Source of the DNA: Legionella longbeachae | GTDB taxonomy: Bacteria; Pseudomonadota; Gammaproteobacteria; Legionellales; Legionellaceae | Length of the DNA stretch: 64,000 bases | NCBI RefSeq assembly: GCF_004283175.1 | Contig: NZ_RXNW01000010.1 | Coordinates: 124,001-188,000 of the forward strand | Reading direction: 5' to 3' | Made by a program: the position numbers and the translations under genes | In this document: positions 25,693 through 36,463 of the stretch, in pieces | Layout of the letters: every line of letters starts with the position of its first letter | Numbering within the stretch: position 1 is the first letter of the stretch | The notes under the pieces: generated by a model | The model's database searches: none | What the model saw: the letters and a program-made list of their open reading frames with translations, nothing else | What the model was told of the DNA's origin: nothing

Positions 25693-26903
25693 CAACACTC
25701 TCCTGAGAGGCGTGGCAATGTATGAGTGACCTCTATTCGGGTATAAAAGGGCATAAGGATAAAATAGGCAAAATACAATAATGTAGCTAGCCGAGCAAAA
25801 AACAAACGCAAAGGAGTCACTGGAATCGTCCCCAAATAACCCAGTGCGACAAACGCAAGCACGCCTAAAAAGAGCATTACTCTGGACCATATCCCTTTAT
25901 AGCGCATGGAGCGCACCGGGCTACAATCAAGCCACGGCAAAAAGAATAATAGTATTAGTGCAACCCCCATGCATATAATTCCAAGGAATTTATCAGGTAT
26001 CGCACGTAAGATTGCATAAAACGGCGACATATACCACATCGGAGCTATATGATCCGGAGTGACAAGTGGGTTTGCTGGAACAAAATTATTATGTTCAAGG
26101 AAATATCCTCCCATTTCAGGAGCCCAAAATACAACCGCAAAAAACAAAATAAGAAATGCAAGCACTGCCACTAAATCTTTAATAATGTAATACGGGTGAA
26201 AGGGAATTAACTCAAACTGCTTTACTTCACCCAATTTATTCTTAAATTTAATTCCGTCTGGATTATTCGATCCTACCTTATGTAAAGCAACAACATGCAA
26301 AAATACAAACAAAAACAGTAACAATGGGAGTGCAATCACATGTAACGCAAAAAACCGCTGCAATGTAGCATTGCCTACTGCATAATCACCTCTAAGCCAA
26401 ACAACAAGATTCTTACCTATATACGGGATGGCATCAACCAAAGAAGTGATGACTTCAGCACCCCAATAAGACATCTGCCCCCAAGGTAATAAGTAACCAA
26501 AAAATGCACCGGCCAAAAGTAATACATATAAAAACATTCCCAAAAGCCATACTAACTCCCTGGGCTTTTGATAGGAACCATAAAGCAGGCCACGGAACAT
26601 ATGTATGTATATGACAATAAAAAATGCCGAAGCACCTGTTGAATGCATATAACGCAATAACCAACCAAAGTTAACATCGCGCATGATGAATTCAATCGAA
26701 GAAAAGGCCTGTTCAACACTGGGGGTGTAAAACATAGTAAGCCACAAACCAGTAATAAATTGATTCGCTAAAACTACGATTGCTAATGCGCCAAAAATAT
26801 AAAAGAAATTCAAATTTTTTGGAACATAGTAAGAGCTGAAATACTTTCTCCAGGTACTCGCTAAAGGAAAACGCTCATCGATCCAATTAAAGAGTTTATT
26901 CAT
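25692..26903 (-). CDS. petB: Ubiquinol-cytochrome c reductase, cytochrome b subunit
   Basis: Cytochrome b is the eight-helix membrane core of the bc1 complex and carries both quinol sites and both hemes b. The 403-residue protein shows RYMHSTGASAFFIVIYIHMFRGLLYGS and HVIALPLLLFLFVFLHVVALH with heme-ligand histidines, and PFHPYYIIKDL. The Qo-site motif PEW/PEM region reads APEMGGYFLEHNNFVPANPLVTPDHIAPMWYMSPFYAILRAIPDK, giving the expected D-H-I-x-P-M-W-Y order. The stop overlaps the petC start. A 146-bp gap separates it from petA. Confidence 0.97.
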   Translation of the reverse strand: MNKLFNWIDERFPLASTWRKYFSSYYVPKNLNFFYIFGALAIVVLANQFITGLWLTMFYTPSVEQAFSSIEFIMRDVNFGWLLRYMHSTGASAFFIVIYIHMFRGLLYGSYQKPRELVWLLGMFLYVLLLAGAFFGYLLPWGQMSYWGAEVITSLVDAIPYIGKNLVVWLRGDYAVGNATLQRFFALHVIALPLLLFLFVFLHVVALHKVGSNNPDGIKFKNKLGEVKQFELIPFHPYYIIKDLVAVLAFLILFFAVVFWAPEMGGYFLEHNNFVPANPLVTPDHIAPMWYMSPFYAILRAIPDKFLGIICMGVALILLFFLPWLDCSPVRSMRYKGIWSRVMLFLGVLAFVALGYLGTIPVTPLRLFFARLATLLYFAYFILMPFYTRIEVTHTLPRLSGEC

Positions 26904-26976
26904 TTAATTTGTCTCTATCTTTTTACAAACCATAAACAAGTGATGCGGACATAAAACACAAATGTGTGTGGCTATA

Positions 26977-26994
26977 TTCCCGCCTTTTCGGGAA
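26977..26994 (-). other. Short hairpin in the petA-petB gap
   Basis: A perfect 6-bp stem TTCCCG/CGGGAA with a 6-nt loop lies in the 146-bp space between petA and petB. There is no T-run on the minus strand, so it is more likely an RNA processing or stability element than a terminator. Confidence 0.3.
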
Positions 26995-27049
26995 CAGCAT
27001 TCATCAAAATCCCCTTTTATATACACCCGGCGAACTGTTGCCCTAAAAT

Positions 27050-27667
27050 TTATGGCTTATCCTCACCAATTACAATAGTGTGTTCATCAATAAAATAATA
27101 TGAAGGAACCTCCAGATTAATAGGCGCTGGAACATCTTTAAAGACTCTACCCGAAAGATCAAAAGTAGAACCGTGGCAGGGGCAGAAAAAACCACCAGGC
27201 CAGTTAGGACCTAACTCGCTAAGGTTTGGCTTGTATTTTGGTGAACAACCCAAGTGGGTACAAATTCCTATAAGTACTAAATATTCTGGATTAATAGAGC
27301 GATATTCATTTTTTGCATAATGAGGTTGCTGAGCAGTCAATGAATGAGGATCTCGGAGCAAAGAAGAGTTCTTTGTGATTTGTTGCAACATTTCTGCAGT
27401 TCGCCTGATGATCCATACTGGTTTGCCACGCCATTCAACGACAGCTTGCTCTCCAGGCTCCAACTTGCTTAAATCGACCTGTACAGGGGCTCCAGCAGCT
27501 TGAGCTTTAGCGCTAGGTAACCAAGAAGCAACAAAAGGAGTTAAGGCGCATAGAGCCCCAATACCACCTAATACACTGGTTGTAGCTACCAAAAATCGGC
27601 GTCGCTCAGTATCTACAAAATCATTTTTATCCTGATCATGTTCGGGATCAGAGTTTTCATTCACCAT
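27050..27667 (-). CDS. petA: Ubiquinol-cytochrome c reductase, Rieske iron-sulfur subunit
   Basis: The Rieske subunit of the bc1 complex takes the first electron from quinol. The 205-residue protein has an N-terminal twin-arginine-type segment (E-R-R-R-F-L-V-A-T at 21-29) and a membrane helix (about 28-50). The [2Fe-2S] ligands lie in C136-T-H138-L-G-C141 and C162-P-C164-H165-G-S. The two linking cysteines (C141, C164) are present. It is the first gene of petABC on the minus strand. Confidence 0.97.
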   Translation of the reverse strand: MVNENSDPEHDQDKNDFVDTERRRFLVATTSVLGGIGALCALTPFVASWLPSAKAQAAGAPVQVDLSKLEPGEQAVVEWRGKPVWIIRRTAEMLQQITKNSSLLRDPHSLTAQQPHYAKNEYRSINPEYLVLIGICTHLGCSPKYKPNLSELGPNWPGGFFCPCHGSTFDLSGRVFKDVPAPINLEVPSYYFIDEHTIVIGEDKP

Positions 27668-27822
27668 ATGCTGCCCGCTCTATGTAGTGCCACCCACTAC
27701 GGTTCATACAATGTTGCAAGCTTGTCCGACTCAATCATGTACTGAGCGCCTCACTGTATTTGCGCCAAATCTAGAACTTTGGATGGCGCCATATGTTTCA
27801 CTAAATATCATAGCAAAACAAA

Positions 27823-27844
27823 AAACCCCGCCAATGCGGGGTTT
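27823..27844 (-). terminator. rpsI: Rho-independent terminator after rplM-rpsI
   Basis: A perfect 9-bp stem AAACCCCGC/GCGGGGTTT with a CAAT loop lies 18 bp beyond the rpsI stop. On the minus strand it is followed by a run of T residues, giving a strong intrinsic terminator for rplM-rpsI ahead of petA. Confidence 0.9.
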
Positions 27845-27861
27845 CTTTAACCAAAAACCAA

Positions 27862-28293
27862 TTAACGTTTTGAGTATTGAGTTGCACGGCGAGCTTTGTG
27901 CAAACCAACTTTCTTTCTTTCAACACGACGTGAATCACGAGTCAGTAAACCGCGAGCACGAAGCTTCCTGCGAACAGAATCAGGGCTTGGCTCGGCATCT
28001 TCTGCTAATCCTTTTTCATCATAAGCAACCAATGCTCTTGCAATTCCTAAACGTACAGCACCTGCCTGACCAGATATGCCACCACCAGCTACGGTAACGT
28101 AAATATCAAATTTGTCGACAAGATCAACGGTTTCTAGTGGCTGCATTACAACCATGCAAGAAGTTTCACGACAGAAATACTCTTGTAAAGTACGACCGTT
28201 AACCTTGATGTCGCCTTTACCTGGGCGTAAAAAGACGCGAGCTGTTGAACTTTTTCTACGACCAGTGCCGTAGTATTGCTTCATTTCAGCCAT
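27862..28293 (-). CDS. rpsI: 30S ribosomal protein S9
   Basis: S9 is a small-subunit protein whose C-terminal tail reaches the P-site tRNA. The 143-residue protein has the family N-terminus ([19 protein letters not shown]), [58 protein letters not shown], and the conserved terminal K-R. It is 5 bp from rplM in the standard rplM-rpsI operon. Nothing unusual. Confidence 0.98.
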   Translation of the reverse strand: MAEMKQYYGTGRRKSSTARVFLRPGKGDIKVNGRTLQEYFCRETSCMVVMQPLETVDLVDKFDIYVTVAGGGISGQAGAVRLGIARALVAYDEKGLAEDAEPSPDSVRRKLRARGLLTRDSRRVERKKVGLHKARRATQYSKR

Positions 28294-28298
28294 ATTAC

Positions 28299-28733
28299 TT
28301 ATTCCTCAATATCAAGTTGTTTGGGTTGCTGTGCAGCATGTGGATGCTCATTGCCAACATATACTTTCAGCTTACGATACATCTCTCTTCCCAAAGGATT
28401 CTTTGGTAACATACCTTTAACAGCCAGTTCGATAATCCTGACAGGATTTCTTGCTTGTAATTTCTCAAAACTATCTGATTTTATTCCACCTGGATATCCA
28501 GTGTGACGATAATACATTTTATTTGTAAACTTACGACCAGTTACAATAACCTTTTCAGCATTTGTAACGATAATGTAATCGCCAGTATCAACATGGGGAG
28601 TATACTCAGCTTTATGCTTGCCACGTAAACGACGAGCAATTTCAGTTGCTAAGCGACCCAAAACTTTATCGCTGGCATCAACCACTAACCAGTCACGTTT
28701 GACTTCATGGCTTTTGGCACTAAATGTCTTCAT
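28299..28733 (-). CDS. rplM: 50S ribosomal protein L13
   Basis: L13 is an early-assembly large-subunit protein. The start is set at the ATG at 28733 ([15 protein letters not shown]), the universal L13 N-terminus, instead of a longer upstream frame. The 144-residue product has [45 protein letters not shown] and [20 protein letters not shown]. It is the first gene of rplM-rpsI. Confidence 0.98.
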   Translation of the reverse strand: MKTFSAKSHEVKRDWLVVDASDKVLGRLATEIARRLRGKHKAEYTPHVDTGDYIIVTNAEKVIVTGRKFTNKMYYRHTGYPGGIKSDSFEKLQARNPVRIIELAVKGMLPKNPLGREMYRKLKVYVGNEHPHAAQQPKQLDIEE

Positions 28734-28870
28734 TAAATGAACTCCGAACCGCCTAAATTGGTAATCTTCTATCATGGACGGGCGATTTTAACCAAAACAG
28801 AATCATCCTACAAGTATAAAGGACAAAAATTTATAAACAATTATTAAAATCCGTGTAAAACGAACAACTT

Positions 28871-29188
28871 TCACACTGGATCAATTAACAATTGATGAAC
28901 AATACTACCAGAAATTAAATGTTTTTCTATGATTTCATCAATATCAGCAAAAGATGAATAAGTATACCATACACCTTCAGGATAAATCACGATACAAGGA
29001 CCTGAACTGCAGCGGCCAAGACAGCCTGTTTTACTGATACGAACTTTCCCTGGACCATGCATTTCCAGCTCTAAAAGCCGTGATTTTATATAATCAAAGA
29101 ACTCTTCCCCACCCGAATTGGCACAACATTGTTTGCCGGCAGCCTTTTTGTTCGTACATAAAAAAATATGTTTCGAATAATAGTTCAA
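28871..29188 (-). CDS. Thioredoxin-like [2Fe-2S] ferredoxin-domain protein
   Basis: A 105-residue protein of the (2Fe-2S) ferredoxin, NuoE-like thioredoxin-fold family. It starts KHIFLCTNKK and carries four likely cluster cysteines: those in FLCTN, GKQCCANSGG and KTGCLGRCSSGPCIVIYPEGVWY (two of the last three). It is a small electron-transfer or metal-handling protein of unknown partner. It is 4 bp downstream of ihfA on the minus strand and may be part of the phe-ihfA transcript. Confidence 0.85.
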   Translation of the reverse strand: MNYYSKHIFLCTNKKAAGKQCCANSGGEEFFDYIKSRLLELEMHGPGKVRISKTGCLGRCSSGPCIVIYPEGVWYTYSSFADIDEIIEKHLISGSIVHQLLIDPV

Positions 29189-29192
29189 TGAA

Positions 29193-29486
29193 TTATTTTC
29201 CTATAGATTCAATTTTGCTTTTTAACTTCAGGCCTGGTTTAAAAGTCACAACCCTTCTAGCCACTACAGGAATTTCTTCCCCTGTCTTTGGGTTTCTACC
29301 TGGTCTTTGTGGTTTATCTCTAAGTGTAAAATTACCAAATCCTGATAGTTTTACATGATGTCCGTGCTCAAGAGCATGTCGCAATTCTTCAAAAAAATTT
29401 TCGACCATCTCTTTTGATGCGGGTTTGGACAGGTTTAATTCATCACACAAGGTCTCTGCCATTATTGCTTTGCTCAATGCATTCAC
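29193..29486 (-). CDS. ihfA: Integration host factor subunit alpha
   Basis: IHF-alpha pairs with IHF-beta to bend DNA at specific sites. The 97-residue protein has the HU/IHF pattern: [62 protein letters not shown], and the C-terminal [17 protein letters not shown]. The P-x-R-N-P-K-T-G beta-arm is intact, including the intercalating proline. The pheST-ihfA order is the common one in Gammaproteobacteria. Confidence 0.97.
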   Translation of the reverse strand: MNALSKAIMAETLCDELNLSKPASKEMVENFFEELRHALEHGHHVKLSGFGNFTLRDKPQRPGRNPKTGEEIPVVARRVVTFKPGLKLKSKIESIGK

Positions 29487-29488
29487 GA

Positions 29489-31870
29489 TTACTCCCTCAA
29501 TATGATTGAAAATTTATTTTCTAACGTATTGATTATAGCATTAATTAAAGAATTAATCTCGGCATCAACCAAAGTACGACTTTCATCTTGGATTGTGATA
29601 GAAATCGCCAGACTTTTCTTGCCTAACGGAACACCTTCCCCCGTATATACATCAAAGATATCAAAAGACTTTAACCAATTTTCTTGTACAATAGTTCTTA
29701 CTACGGATTCGATTTGCATGACCTCGACATCATTATCGACTAAAAATGATAAATCCCTACGAATTTGGGGATATTTTGAAATCGGTTTATACCGCGGAGA
29801 TTCCTGCCGTATTAATGCTTCCAGATTGATTTCAAAAAGAAGAACATCATGATTTAAATCCAAGGCATCTGCCAAGCGAGGATGCAATGTTCCTATCCAG
29901 CCGGAGGCAGTGCCGTTTATATTGATTTGAGCTGACTGTCCTGGATGCAATGCTTCATGTGCTGCGGCAATGAACTCCACTTGCTTAAGCTTTAATGAAG
30001 CGAATAAAGATTGCAGATCTCCTTTTAAATCAAAAAAATCATGTACCCTGGTTGTTTCACTCCAATTTACACTCCCTTGTTCTCCCATCAACAAACCGGC
30101 AATGCAAGGACGCTCTTTTAATTGGCTCTTGTGGACATCAAAAACCACGCCAATTTCAAAAAATTTAACCTCATTTTGTTGGCGATGTACGTTATAAATC
30201 AGTGATGCAATTAGTCCGGGCCACATCCCAGCACGCATTTGCGATAACTCAGAAGAAATTGGATTGAGTAATTGCATAAACTCTTTATGAGGATAAAGTT
30301 CATGTTGTATTTCGGGATCAACAAAACTGTAACTGATCGTTTCGTGATATCCTTTACTTGCAAACCAGCGCGCAAGTATTGTTGCGATTTCTTCATTCCC
30401 ACAAGTTTTTCCTGCTTGCACCAGCGTATATGCAGGTTCAGCATGTAAGTTATCGTATCCGTAAAGGCGGATAATTTCCTCAACCAAGTCCTCATCCCGC
30501 TGGATATCAAAACGATGCGAAGGAATGCTCACCTCTAGAAAATGATTTTGCTCTCGTGTAACCGTGATACCCAAGCCATCAAGAAAACGTTTTATTTCCT
30601 CCAAAGAAATATTAAGCCCGGTTAGCTTTTTAACTTTTTCGGTGTTAAAGGAAAAATGCACTTTACTCGGCAAATTGTCCTGATTACAAGCCTCAATAAC
30701 AGGCCCTGATTCGCCACCAGCAATTTCTAAAATCAGTGCGGTAGCCCTTTCTAAAGCTTTTATTTGCAGGCCTGGATCTACACCACGTTCAAAACGTTGT
30801 GATGAATCACTGAATAAACCAAACTTTCTAGCCACTCCAGCAATTACTATGGGATTAAAAAAGGCACTTTCTAAAAATACATCAGTGGTATGCACCTGCA
30901 CAGAGCTTGCTTCGCCACCCATAATACCTGCCATTGCCAAAGGCCTGTCTTGATCTGCAATCACTAATACTTTTTCGTTCAAAGTCAATTTTTGACCATC
31001 AAGCAACTCTAATCGTTCTTGCTGGTTACTATAACGTACATTGATTTCGCCGTTGATCGCACTCAAATCAAAAGCATGCATGGGTTGGCCTAATTCAAGC
31101 ATGACATAATTCATGACATCAACAACAGGATGGACGGTTCTTATGCCACTTCGGCGTAAACGTTCACTCATCCATAGAGGTGTACTTGCTTTTGTGTTTA
31201 TCTTGCGAATGACACGGCCACAATAACGTGAGCACGCATCCGGACTGTTCAACTTTATTGTAACGATATCATCGATACTTGGAGTAATGGCTGAAATTTC
31301 TTTTTCTAATAAGGGTAGTTTATTCAAGACAGCAACTTCGCGTGCAACACCTAATACACTGAAACAATCTGCACGATTTGGTGTTAGATCAATATCCAAT
31401 ATATGATCATCAAGAGTCAGGTACTCGCGCAAGTCCATTCCAACAGGTGCATCACTTTCTAACTCCATAATTCCATCGGATTGTTCTGCCATTCCCAATT
31501 CACTTACAGAGCAGAGCATCCCTTGTGAAAGCTCCCCACGTAACTTTGATTCCTTGATATTAAAACCACCTGGCAAGCGCGCCCCAATCATGGCCAGGGC
31601 AACTTTTAATCCAGCTCTTACATTCGAAGCACCACAAACAATTTGCAACGCTTTGCCTGTATTGGCGTTTACTTCGCATAAAGTCAATTTATCTGCATTA
31701 GGATGAGGCTTTGTACTAAGAACTTCAGCAACGATTACATGAGAAAACTCTCCTGCTACAGGACTTACAGCATCCACTTCCAAACCAGCCATAGTGAGTT
31801 GGCTTGCCAATTCTTGTTCAGATAATGAGAAATTTACCCATTCGCGTAACCACAATTTACTTAATTTCAT
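29489..31870 (-). CDS. pheT: Phenylalanine--tRNA ligase beta subunit
   Basis: PheT forms the (alpha-beta)2 phenylalanyl-tRNA synthetase; it holds the editing site and tRNA-binding domains. The 793-residue length is typical. Seen in order: an N-terminal tRNA-bind (EMAP-like) domain from [23 protein letters not shown] to [35 protein letters not shown]; the B3/B4 editing domain ([29 protein letters not shown]); B5; a core catalytic-like domain; and a C-terminal ferredoxin-fold anticodon-binding domain ([14 protein letters not shown]). It lies 94 bp after pheS and 2 bp before ihfA. Confidence 0.98.
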   Translation of the reverse strand: MKLSKLWLREWVNFSLSEQELASQLTMAGLEVDAVSPVAGEFSHVIVAEVLSTKPHPNADKLTLCEVNANTGKALQIVCGASNVRAGLKVALAMIGARLPGGFNIKESKLRGELSQGMLCSVSELGMAEQSDGIMELESDAPVGMDLREYLTLDDHILDIDLTPNRADCFSVLGVAREVAVLNKLPLLEKEISAITPSIDDIVTIKLNSPDACSRYCGRVIRKINTKASTPLWMSERLRRSGIRTVHPVVDVMNYVMLELGQPMHAFDLSAINGEINVRYSNQQERLELLDGQKLTLNEKVLVIADQDRPLAMAGIMGGEASSVQVHTTDVFLESAFFNPIVIAGVARKFGLFSDSSQRFERGVDPGLQIKALERATALILEIAGGESGPVIEACNQDNLPSKVHFSFNTEKVKKLTGLNISLEEIKRFLDGLGITVTREQNHFLEVSIPSHRFDIQRDEDLVEEIIRLYGYDNLHAEPAYTLVQAGKTCGNEEIATILARWFASKGYHETISYSFVDPEIQHELYPHKEFMQLLNPISSELSQMRAGMWPGLIASLIYNVHRQQNEVKFFEIGVVFDVHKSQLKERPCIAGLLMGEQGSVNWSETTRVHDFFDLKGDLQSLFASLKLKQVEFIAAAHEALHPGQSAQININGTASGWIGTLHPRLADALDLNHDVLLFEINLEALIRQESPRYKPISKYPQIRRDLSFLVDNDVEVMQIESVVRTIVQENWLKSFDIFDVYTGEGVPLGKKSLAISITIQDESRTLVDAEINSLINAIINTLENKFSIILRE

Positions 31871-31964
31871 CTAAAGTCCTTACTGCATGCTTGATTTTAC
31901 TCGAGATATTTCAATTCGCCCCACGAACGCATCGTCATCGAAGCCTATTAACAACCCCTACACT

Positions 31965-33047
<1,083 letters not shown>

Positions 33048-33099
33048 TTATATTATTGTTCTTGGACAGTAAATTCCAGGAAAAGAACACATTTAAAGG

Positions 33100-33459
33100 C
33101 TATTTTGCTAATGCAGCCTTAGCTTGTTCCGCAATTGCAGCAAAAGCCACTTTGTCATGAACAGCCAGATCAGCCAATACTTTTCTATCCAATTCTATTG
33201 ATGCTTTTTTCAATCCATCAATTAAACGGCTGTAGGATAAACCACACTCACGAGCCTGTGCATTAATACGAGTGATCCACAATGCACGAAACTGGCGTTT
33301 TTTCTGACGTCTATCTCGATATGCGTATTGACCTGCTTTAATTACTGCTTGTTTGGCCATGCGATAGGTTCGACTACGAGCACCGTAATAACCTTTTGCT
33401 TGATCCATAACCTTTTTGTGACGCGCTTTGGCGATCACACCACGTTTAACTCTTGGCAT
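33100..33459 (-). CDS. rplT: 50S ribosomal protein L20
   Basis: L20 is an early large-subunit assembly protein and, in E. coli, a translational repressor of its own operon. The 119-residue protein is canonical: [61 protein letters not shown], then [16 protein letters not shown]. It is 14 bp after rpmI in the conserved infC-rpmI-rplT order. The mRNA pseudoknot used for autoregulation elsewhere was not identified here. Confidence 0.98.
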   Translation of the reverse strand: MPRVKRGVIAKARHKKVMDQAKGYYGARSRTYRMAKQAVIKAGQYAYRDRRQKKRQFRALWITRINAQARECGLSYSRLIDGLKKASIELDRKVLADLAVHDKVAFAAIAEQAKAALAK

Positions 33460-33473
33460 TTTTCATTTCCTCC

Positions 33474-33674
33474 TTAACTACCGTGCAACATACGTTCTGC
33501 CAAACGTGCATCGCATGGCTTTAAAGTTCCAGCTTCGACACGTAACTGTCGTTTTTGCTTGGTAGACTTTTTAGTGAGGATATGATTTCTATAAGCACCG
33601 CGACGTTTAATCGCGCCACTTGCAGTTTTACGGAAGCGTTTTGACGCTCCGCGATGTGACTTCAACTTCGGCAT
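33474..33674 (-). CDS. rpmI: 50S ribosomal protein L35
   Basis: L35 is a small basic large-subunit protein. The start is the ATG at 33674 ([20 protein letters not shown]), the family N-terminus, giving 66 residues. The rest ([23 protein letters not shown]) is typical. It lies between infC and rplT. Confidence 0.97.
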   Translation of the reverse strand: MPKLKSHRGASKRFRKTASGAIKRRGAYRNHILTKKSTKQKRQLRVEAGTLKPCDARLAERMLHGS

Positions 33675-33695
33675 AACAATATACTCCGCATTCAC

Positions 33696-34235
33696 TCAGC
33701 TTTTAGTTTTTTTGGGCGATAATACCATCAGTAGCTGTCTTCCTTCACGTTTTGCATGCTGCTCCACAATTGCAAACTCAGCTGTATCCTGCTGAATACG
33801 CTCAAGAATTTTCATGCCCAGCTCTTGATGAGCCATCTCACGACCACGAAAACGCAGTGTAATTTTGACTTTATCACCATGATTTAGGAAACGGATCAGG
33901 TTGCGTAGCTTGACCTGATAATCTCCATCTTCCGTTGTTGGACGGAATTTTAATTCTTTAACCTGAATTTGCTTCTGCTTCTTTCTAGCTTCAGCTTGTT
34001 TTTTACTCAGCTCAAAGAGAAACTTGCCATAATCCATAATACGGCATACGGGAGGTTTGGCTGTTGGAGAAATTTCCACTAAGTCCAATCCACCTTCTTC
34101 CGCTGCACGCAGGGCTTCACGCGTGGAAACAATTCCTGCCTGATTACCATCGACATCAATTAAGCGTACCTCAGGTACATTGATCTGTTCATTAATTCGT
34201 GCGCGATCACTTTCACGCTTAGTTGGTGCACTAAT
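33696..34235 (-). CDS. infC: Translation initiation factor IF-3, AUU start codon
   Basis: IF-3 inspects the start codon and keeps 30S subunits dissociated. Opening the gene only at an ATG gives 130 residues and cuts off most of the N-terminal domain. Reading upstream in frame gives an N-terminal region ([18 protein letters not shown], then [30 protein letters not shown]) back to an ATT at 34235-34233, which follows AGGGGGG at 6-bp spacing and is preceded by an in-frame TAA two codons earlier. The product is 179 residues, the normal IF-3 length. The AUU start is the known autoregulation device of infC: IF-3 discriminates against it. It is 20 bp after thrS. Confidence 0.96.
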   Translation of the reverse strand: MSAPTKRESDRARINEQINVPEVRLIDVDGNQAGIVSTREALRAAEEGGLDLVEISPTAKPPVCRIMDYGKFLFELSKKQAEARKKQKQIQVKELKFRPTTEDGDYQVKLRNLIRFLNHGDKVKITLRFRGREMAHQELGMKILERIQQDTAEFAIVEQHAKREGRQLLMVLSPKKTKS

Positions 34236-34255
34236 GGTTTAATCCCCCCTGCTTA

Positions 34256-36175
34256 TTAATTAACAATTGACCCTTTATGCGCGATTTCTTGCATCAAGGT
34301 ATCACAAATTGTATCTATTGTCATCAAACCCAAGTCTGTACCTTCTCGTGTACGTACAGCCACCTGGCCTGACTCAACTTCTTTATCCCCTATTACTAAT
34401 AGATATGGGATTTTTTGTAAAGTATGCTCGCGAATTTTAAAACCAATTTTCTCATTTCTCAAGTCAAAGTTGGCACGAATTCCATTTTTTTGCAAAATTT
34501 GTGTTACTTTTTCTGCATACTCGCTCTGTTTTTCACTAATTGTCATGATGATTGCTTGCACCGGCGACAGCCACAAAGGCAACTTTCCTGCATAGTGCTC
34601 GATCAAAATCCCCATAAAGCGTTCAAATGATCCCAGGATAGCACGATGCAACATGACTGGAGTTTGTTTGCTACCATCTTCGGCAATATAAATAGCATCC
34701 AGACGCCCTGGCATCGAAAAATCAACTTGTATCGTGCCACATTGCCAAATTCTACCCAAGCAATCAGATAAGGAGCACTCAATTTTGGGCCCATAAAAAG
34801 CGCCTTCACCAGGTGCATCTACCCATTCTATATTTCTTTCTTTCATTGCTTGTTTTAACGCCGCTTCGGCTTTATCCCATACTTCATCACTGCCCACTCG
34901 TTTTTCTGGACGTAATGCCAAGCGATATTTAATCTCATTGAATCCAAAATCAGTATATACCGATTGAACAAGCTCTAACATCATGGCTACTTCAGATTGA
35001 ATTTGATCTTCCGTACAGAAGATATGAGCATCATCTTGAACCATATTGCGAACCCGCATAAGACCATGCAATGATCCCGATGGTTCACATCTGTGGCAAT
35101 TACCAAACTCTGAAAATCTTAGAGGTAAATCTCTGTAACTTTTTAATCCTTGATTAAACACTTGAACGTGGCAAGGACAATTCATTGGCTTCACCGCATA
35201 GTGACGATTTTCTGTCTCGGTAACAAACATCTCATCTCTAAAATTTGCCCAATGTCCTGACTTTTCCCAGAGAACGCGATCTACGAGCTGCGGTGTTCTA
35301 ATTTCTTGATAACCGAAATCAGCTAAGCGATGACGCATATAACGCTCTAATTCTTGATAAATAGTCCATCCTTTGGGATGCCAAAAAACCATTCCAGGGG
35401 CAATATCTTGAAAGTGAAACAACTCAAGACTCTTACCCAACTTACGATGATCACGTTTTTCAGCCTCTTCCAGGCGGAACAAATAATCAGCCAGTGCCTT
35501 TTTATCCGCCCAAGCAGTTCCATAAATACGCTGTAACATCTCGTTATTTGAGTCACCACGCCAATAGGCTCCTGCTAACTTTGTCAATTTGAACGCTTTT
35601 AAAAAACCCGTTGCAGGAACATGGGGGCCACGGCATAGGTCTTCAAAATCGCCTTGTTTGTATAACGAGAGCACTTCATCTTTAGGAATATCAGCAATAA
35701 TCTTCGCTTTGTATTCTTCTCCAATACTCTTAAAATACTGGATTGCTTCGTCACGTGGCAATTCCCTGCGCGTCACAGGATAATTTGCTTTTGCCAGCTC
35801 CGCCATTTTAGCTTCAATTAATTCCAGATCATCGGGAGTAAAGGCTCTTTGAAAAGCAAAATCGTAATAAAAACCATCTTCAACCACTGGACCAATAGTT
35901 ACTTGAGCCGAAGGAAAAATACTTTTAACAGCTTGTGCCAATAAATGAGCAGTAGAATGACGAATAATCTCAAGGCTCTCTTCTTGTTTTTCAGTAAGAA
36001 TCACTAATGCACTATCATTTTCAATCAGATAAGAAGTATCAACTAATCGGTTATCAACACGACCCGCCAAAGCAGCCTTAGCAAGCCCAGGACTTATACT
36101 GTGGGCGACATCATATACAGTTAAAGGCGCTTCAAACTGTTTTACACTTCCATCAGGCAATTTAATGTTTGGCAT
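34256..36175 (-). CDS. thrS: Threonine--tRNA ligase
   Basis: ThrS charges tRNA-Thr and edits mischarged serine. The ATG at 36175 ([15 protein letters not shown]) matches the family N-terminus better than an upstream in-frame ATG at 36193 that sits on the leader hairpin. The 639-residue protein has TGS (1-60), the N2 editing domain with [12 protein letters not shown] and the YDF region, class II motifs ([48 protein letters not shown]), zinc ligands around MNCPCHV, and an anticodon-binding domain. It is first of thrS-infC-rpmI-rplT. Confidence 0.98.
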   Translation of the reverse strand: MPNIKLPDGSVKQFEAPLTVYDVAHSISPGLAKAALAGRVDNRLVDTSYLIENDSALVILTEKQEESLEIIRHSTAHLLAQAVKSIFPSAQVTIGPVVEDGFYYDFAFQRAFTPDDLELIEAKMAELAKANYPVTRRELPRDEAIQYFKSIGEEYKAKIIADIPKDEVLSLYKQGDFEDLCRGPHVPATGFLKAFKLTKLAGAYWRGDSNNEMLQRIYGTAWADKKALADYLFRLEEAEKRDHRKLGKSLELFHFQDIAPGMVFWHPKGWTIYQELERYMRHRLADFGYQEIRTPQLVDRVLWEKSGHWANFRDEMFVTETENRHYAVKPMNCPCHVQVFNQGLKSYRDLPLRFSEFGNCHRCEPSGSLHGLMRVRNMVQDDAHIFCTEDQIQSEVAMMLELVQSVYTDFGFNEIKYRLALRPEKRVGSDEVWDKAEAALKQAMKERNIEWVDAPGEGAFYGPKIECSLSDCLGRIWQCGTIQVDFSMPGRLDAIYIAEDGSKQTPVMLHRAILGSFERFMGILIEHYAGKLPLWLSPVQAIIMTISEKQSEYAEKVTQILQKNGIRANFDLRNEKIGFKIREHTLQKIPYLLVIGDKEVESGQVAVRTREGTDLGLMTIDTICDTLMQEIAHKGSIVN

Positions 36176-36194
36176 GATTTTATCCGTAAGCATC

Positions 36195-36219
36195 TAAAAA
36201 AAAACCCTGCATGGCAGGG
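36195..36219 (-). terminator. Hairpin terminator between tRNA-Val and thrS
   Basis: On the minus strand CCCTGC-CAT-GCAGGG is followed by a run of nine T residues, a strong intrinsic terminator. It ends the tRNA-Val transcript about 80 bp after the tRNA and lies only 20 bp before the thrS ATG, so it could also attenuate thrS. Confidence 0.8.
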
Positions 36220-36252
36220 CTTAAAACTTTTTAATGGATTTAGCTTCAGGCA

Positions 36253-36270
36253 TCACTACGACAAAAGTGA
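36253..36270 (-). promoter_or_regulatory. Possible thrS operator hairpin with threonine-anticodon-like loop
   Basis: On the minus strand a perfect 5-bp stem TCACT/AGTGA encloses an 8-nt loop, TTTGTCGT, which contains UGU and CGU, both threonine anticodons, preceded by U. In E. coli, thrS operator hairpins mimic the tRNA-Thr anticodon arm and bind ThrRS. This hairpin is 78 bp before the thrS start. Resemblance only; it could be chance. Confidence 0.35.
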
Positions 36271-36298
36271 CCACTTCTGAAATACTAATTCAGTTGCA

Positions 36299-36373
36299 TG
36301 GTAGGCACGAGTGGGATCGAACCACCGACCACCACCATGTCAAGGTGGTGCTCTACCACTGAGCTACGTGCCT
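36299..36373 (-). tRNA. tRNA-Val (anticodon GAC)
   Basis: A complete 75-nt tRNA cloverleaf on the minus strand. The acceptor stem AGGCACG pairs with CGTGCCT. D-arm AGCTCAGTGGTAGAGC, anticodon stem CCACC/GGTGG with loop TTGACAT giving anticodon GAC (valine, GUC/GUU), and T-arm GTGGTTCGATCCCAC are all intact. The 3' CCA is encoded (36301-36299). It lies upstream of thrS and is followed by a terminator. Confidence 0.97.
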
Positions 36374-36463
36374 ATAAACTAACCTGCATCTATATTGCCA
36401 GCAAGTATATAATAAGGTGATGTTACAAAGCAAATGATTTCAATGATTAACTCCTAATTTTGT

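Noticed and set aside
25693-25890. Extended N-terminus of petC
   Set aside because: It lies entirely within petB in another frame; the ATGA overlap at 25692 gives a proper signal peptide.
34089-34235. infC treated as starting at the ATG-type codon at 34088
   Set aside because: It would lose most of the IF-3 N-terminal domain, which is clearly encoded upstream.
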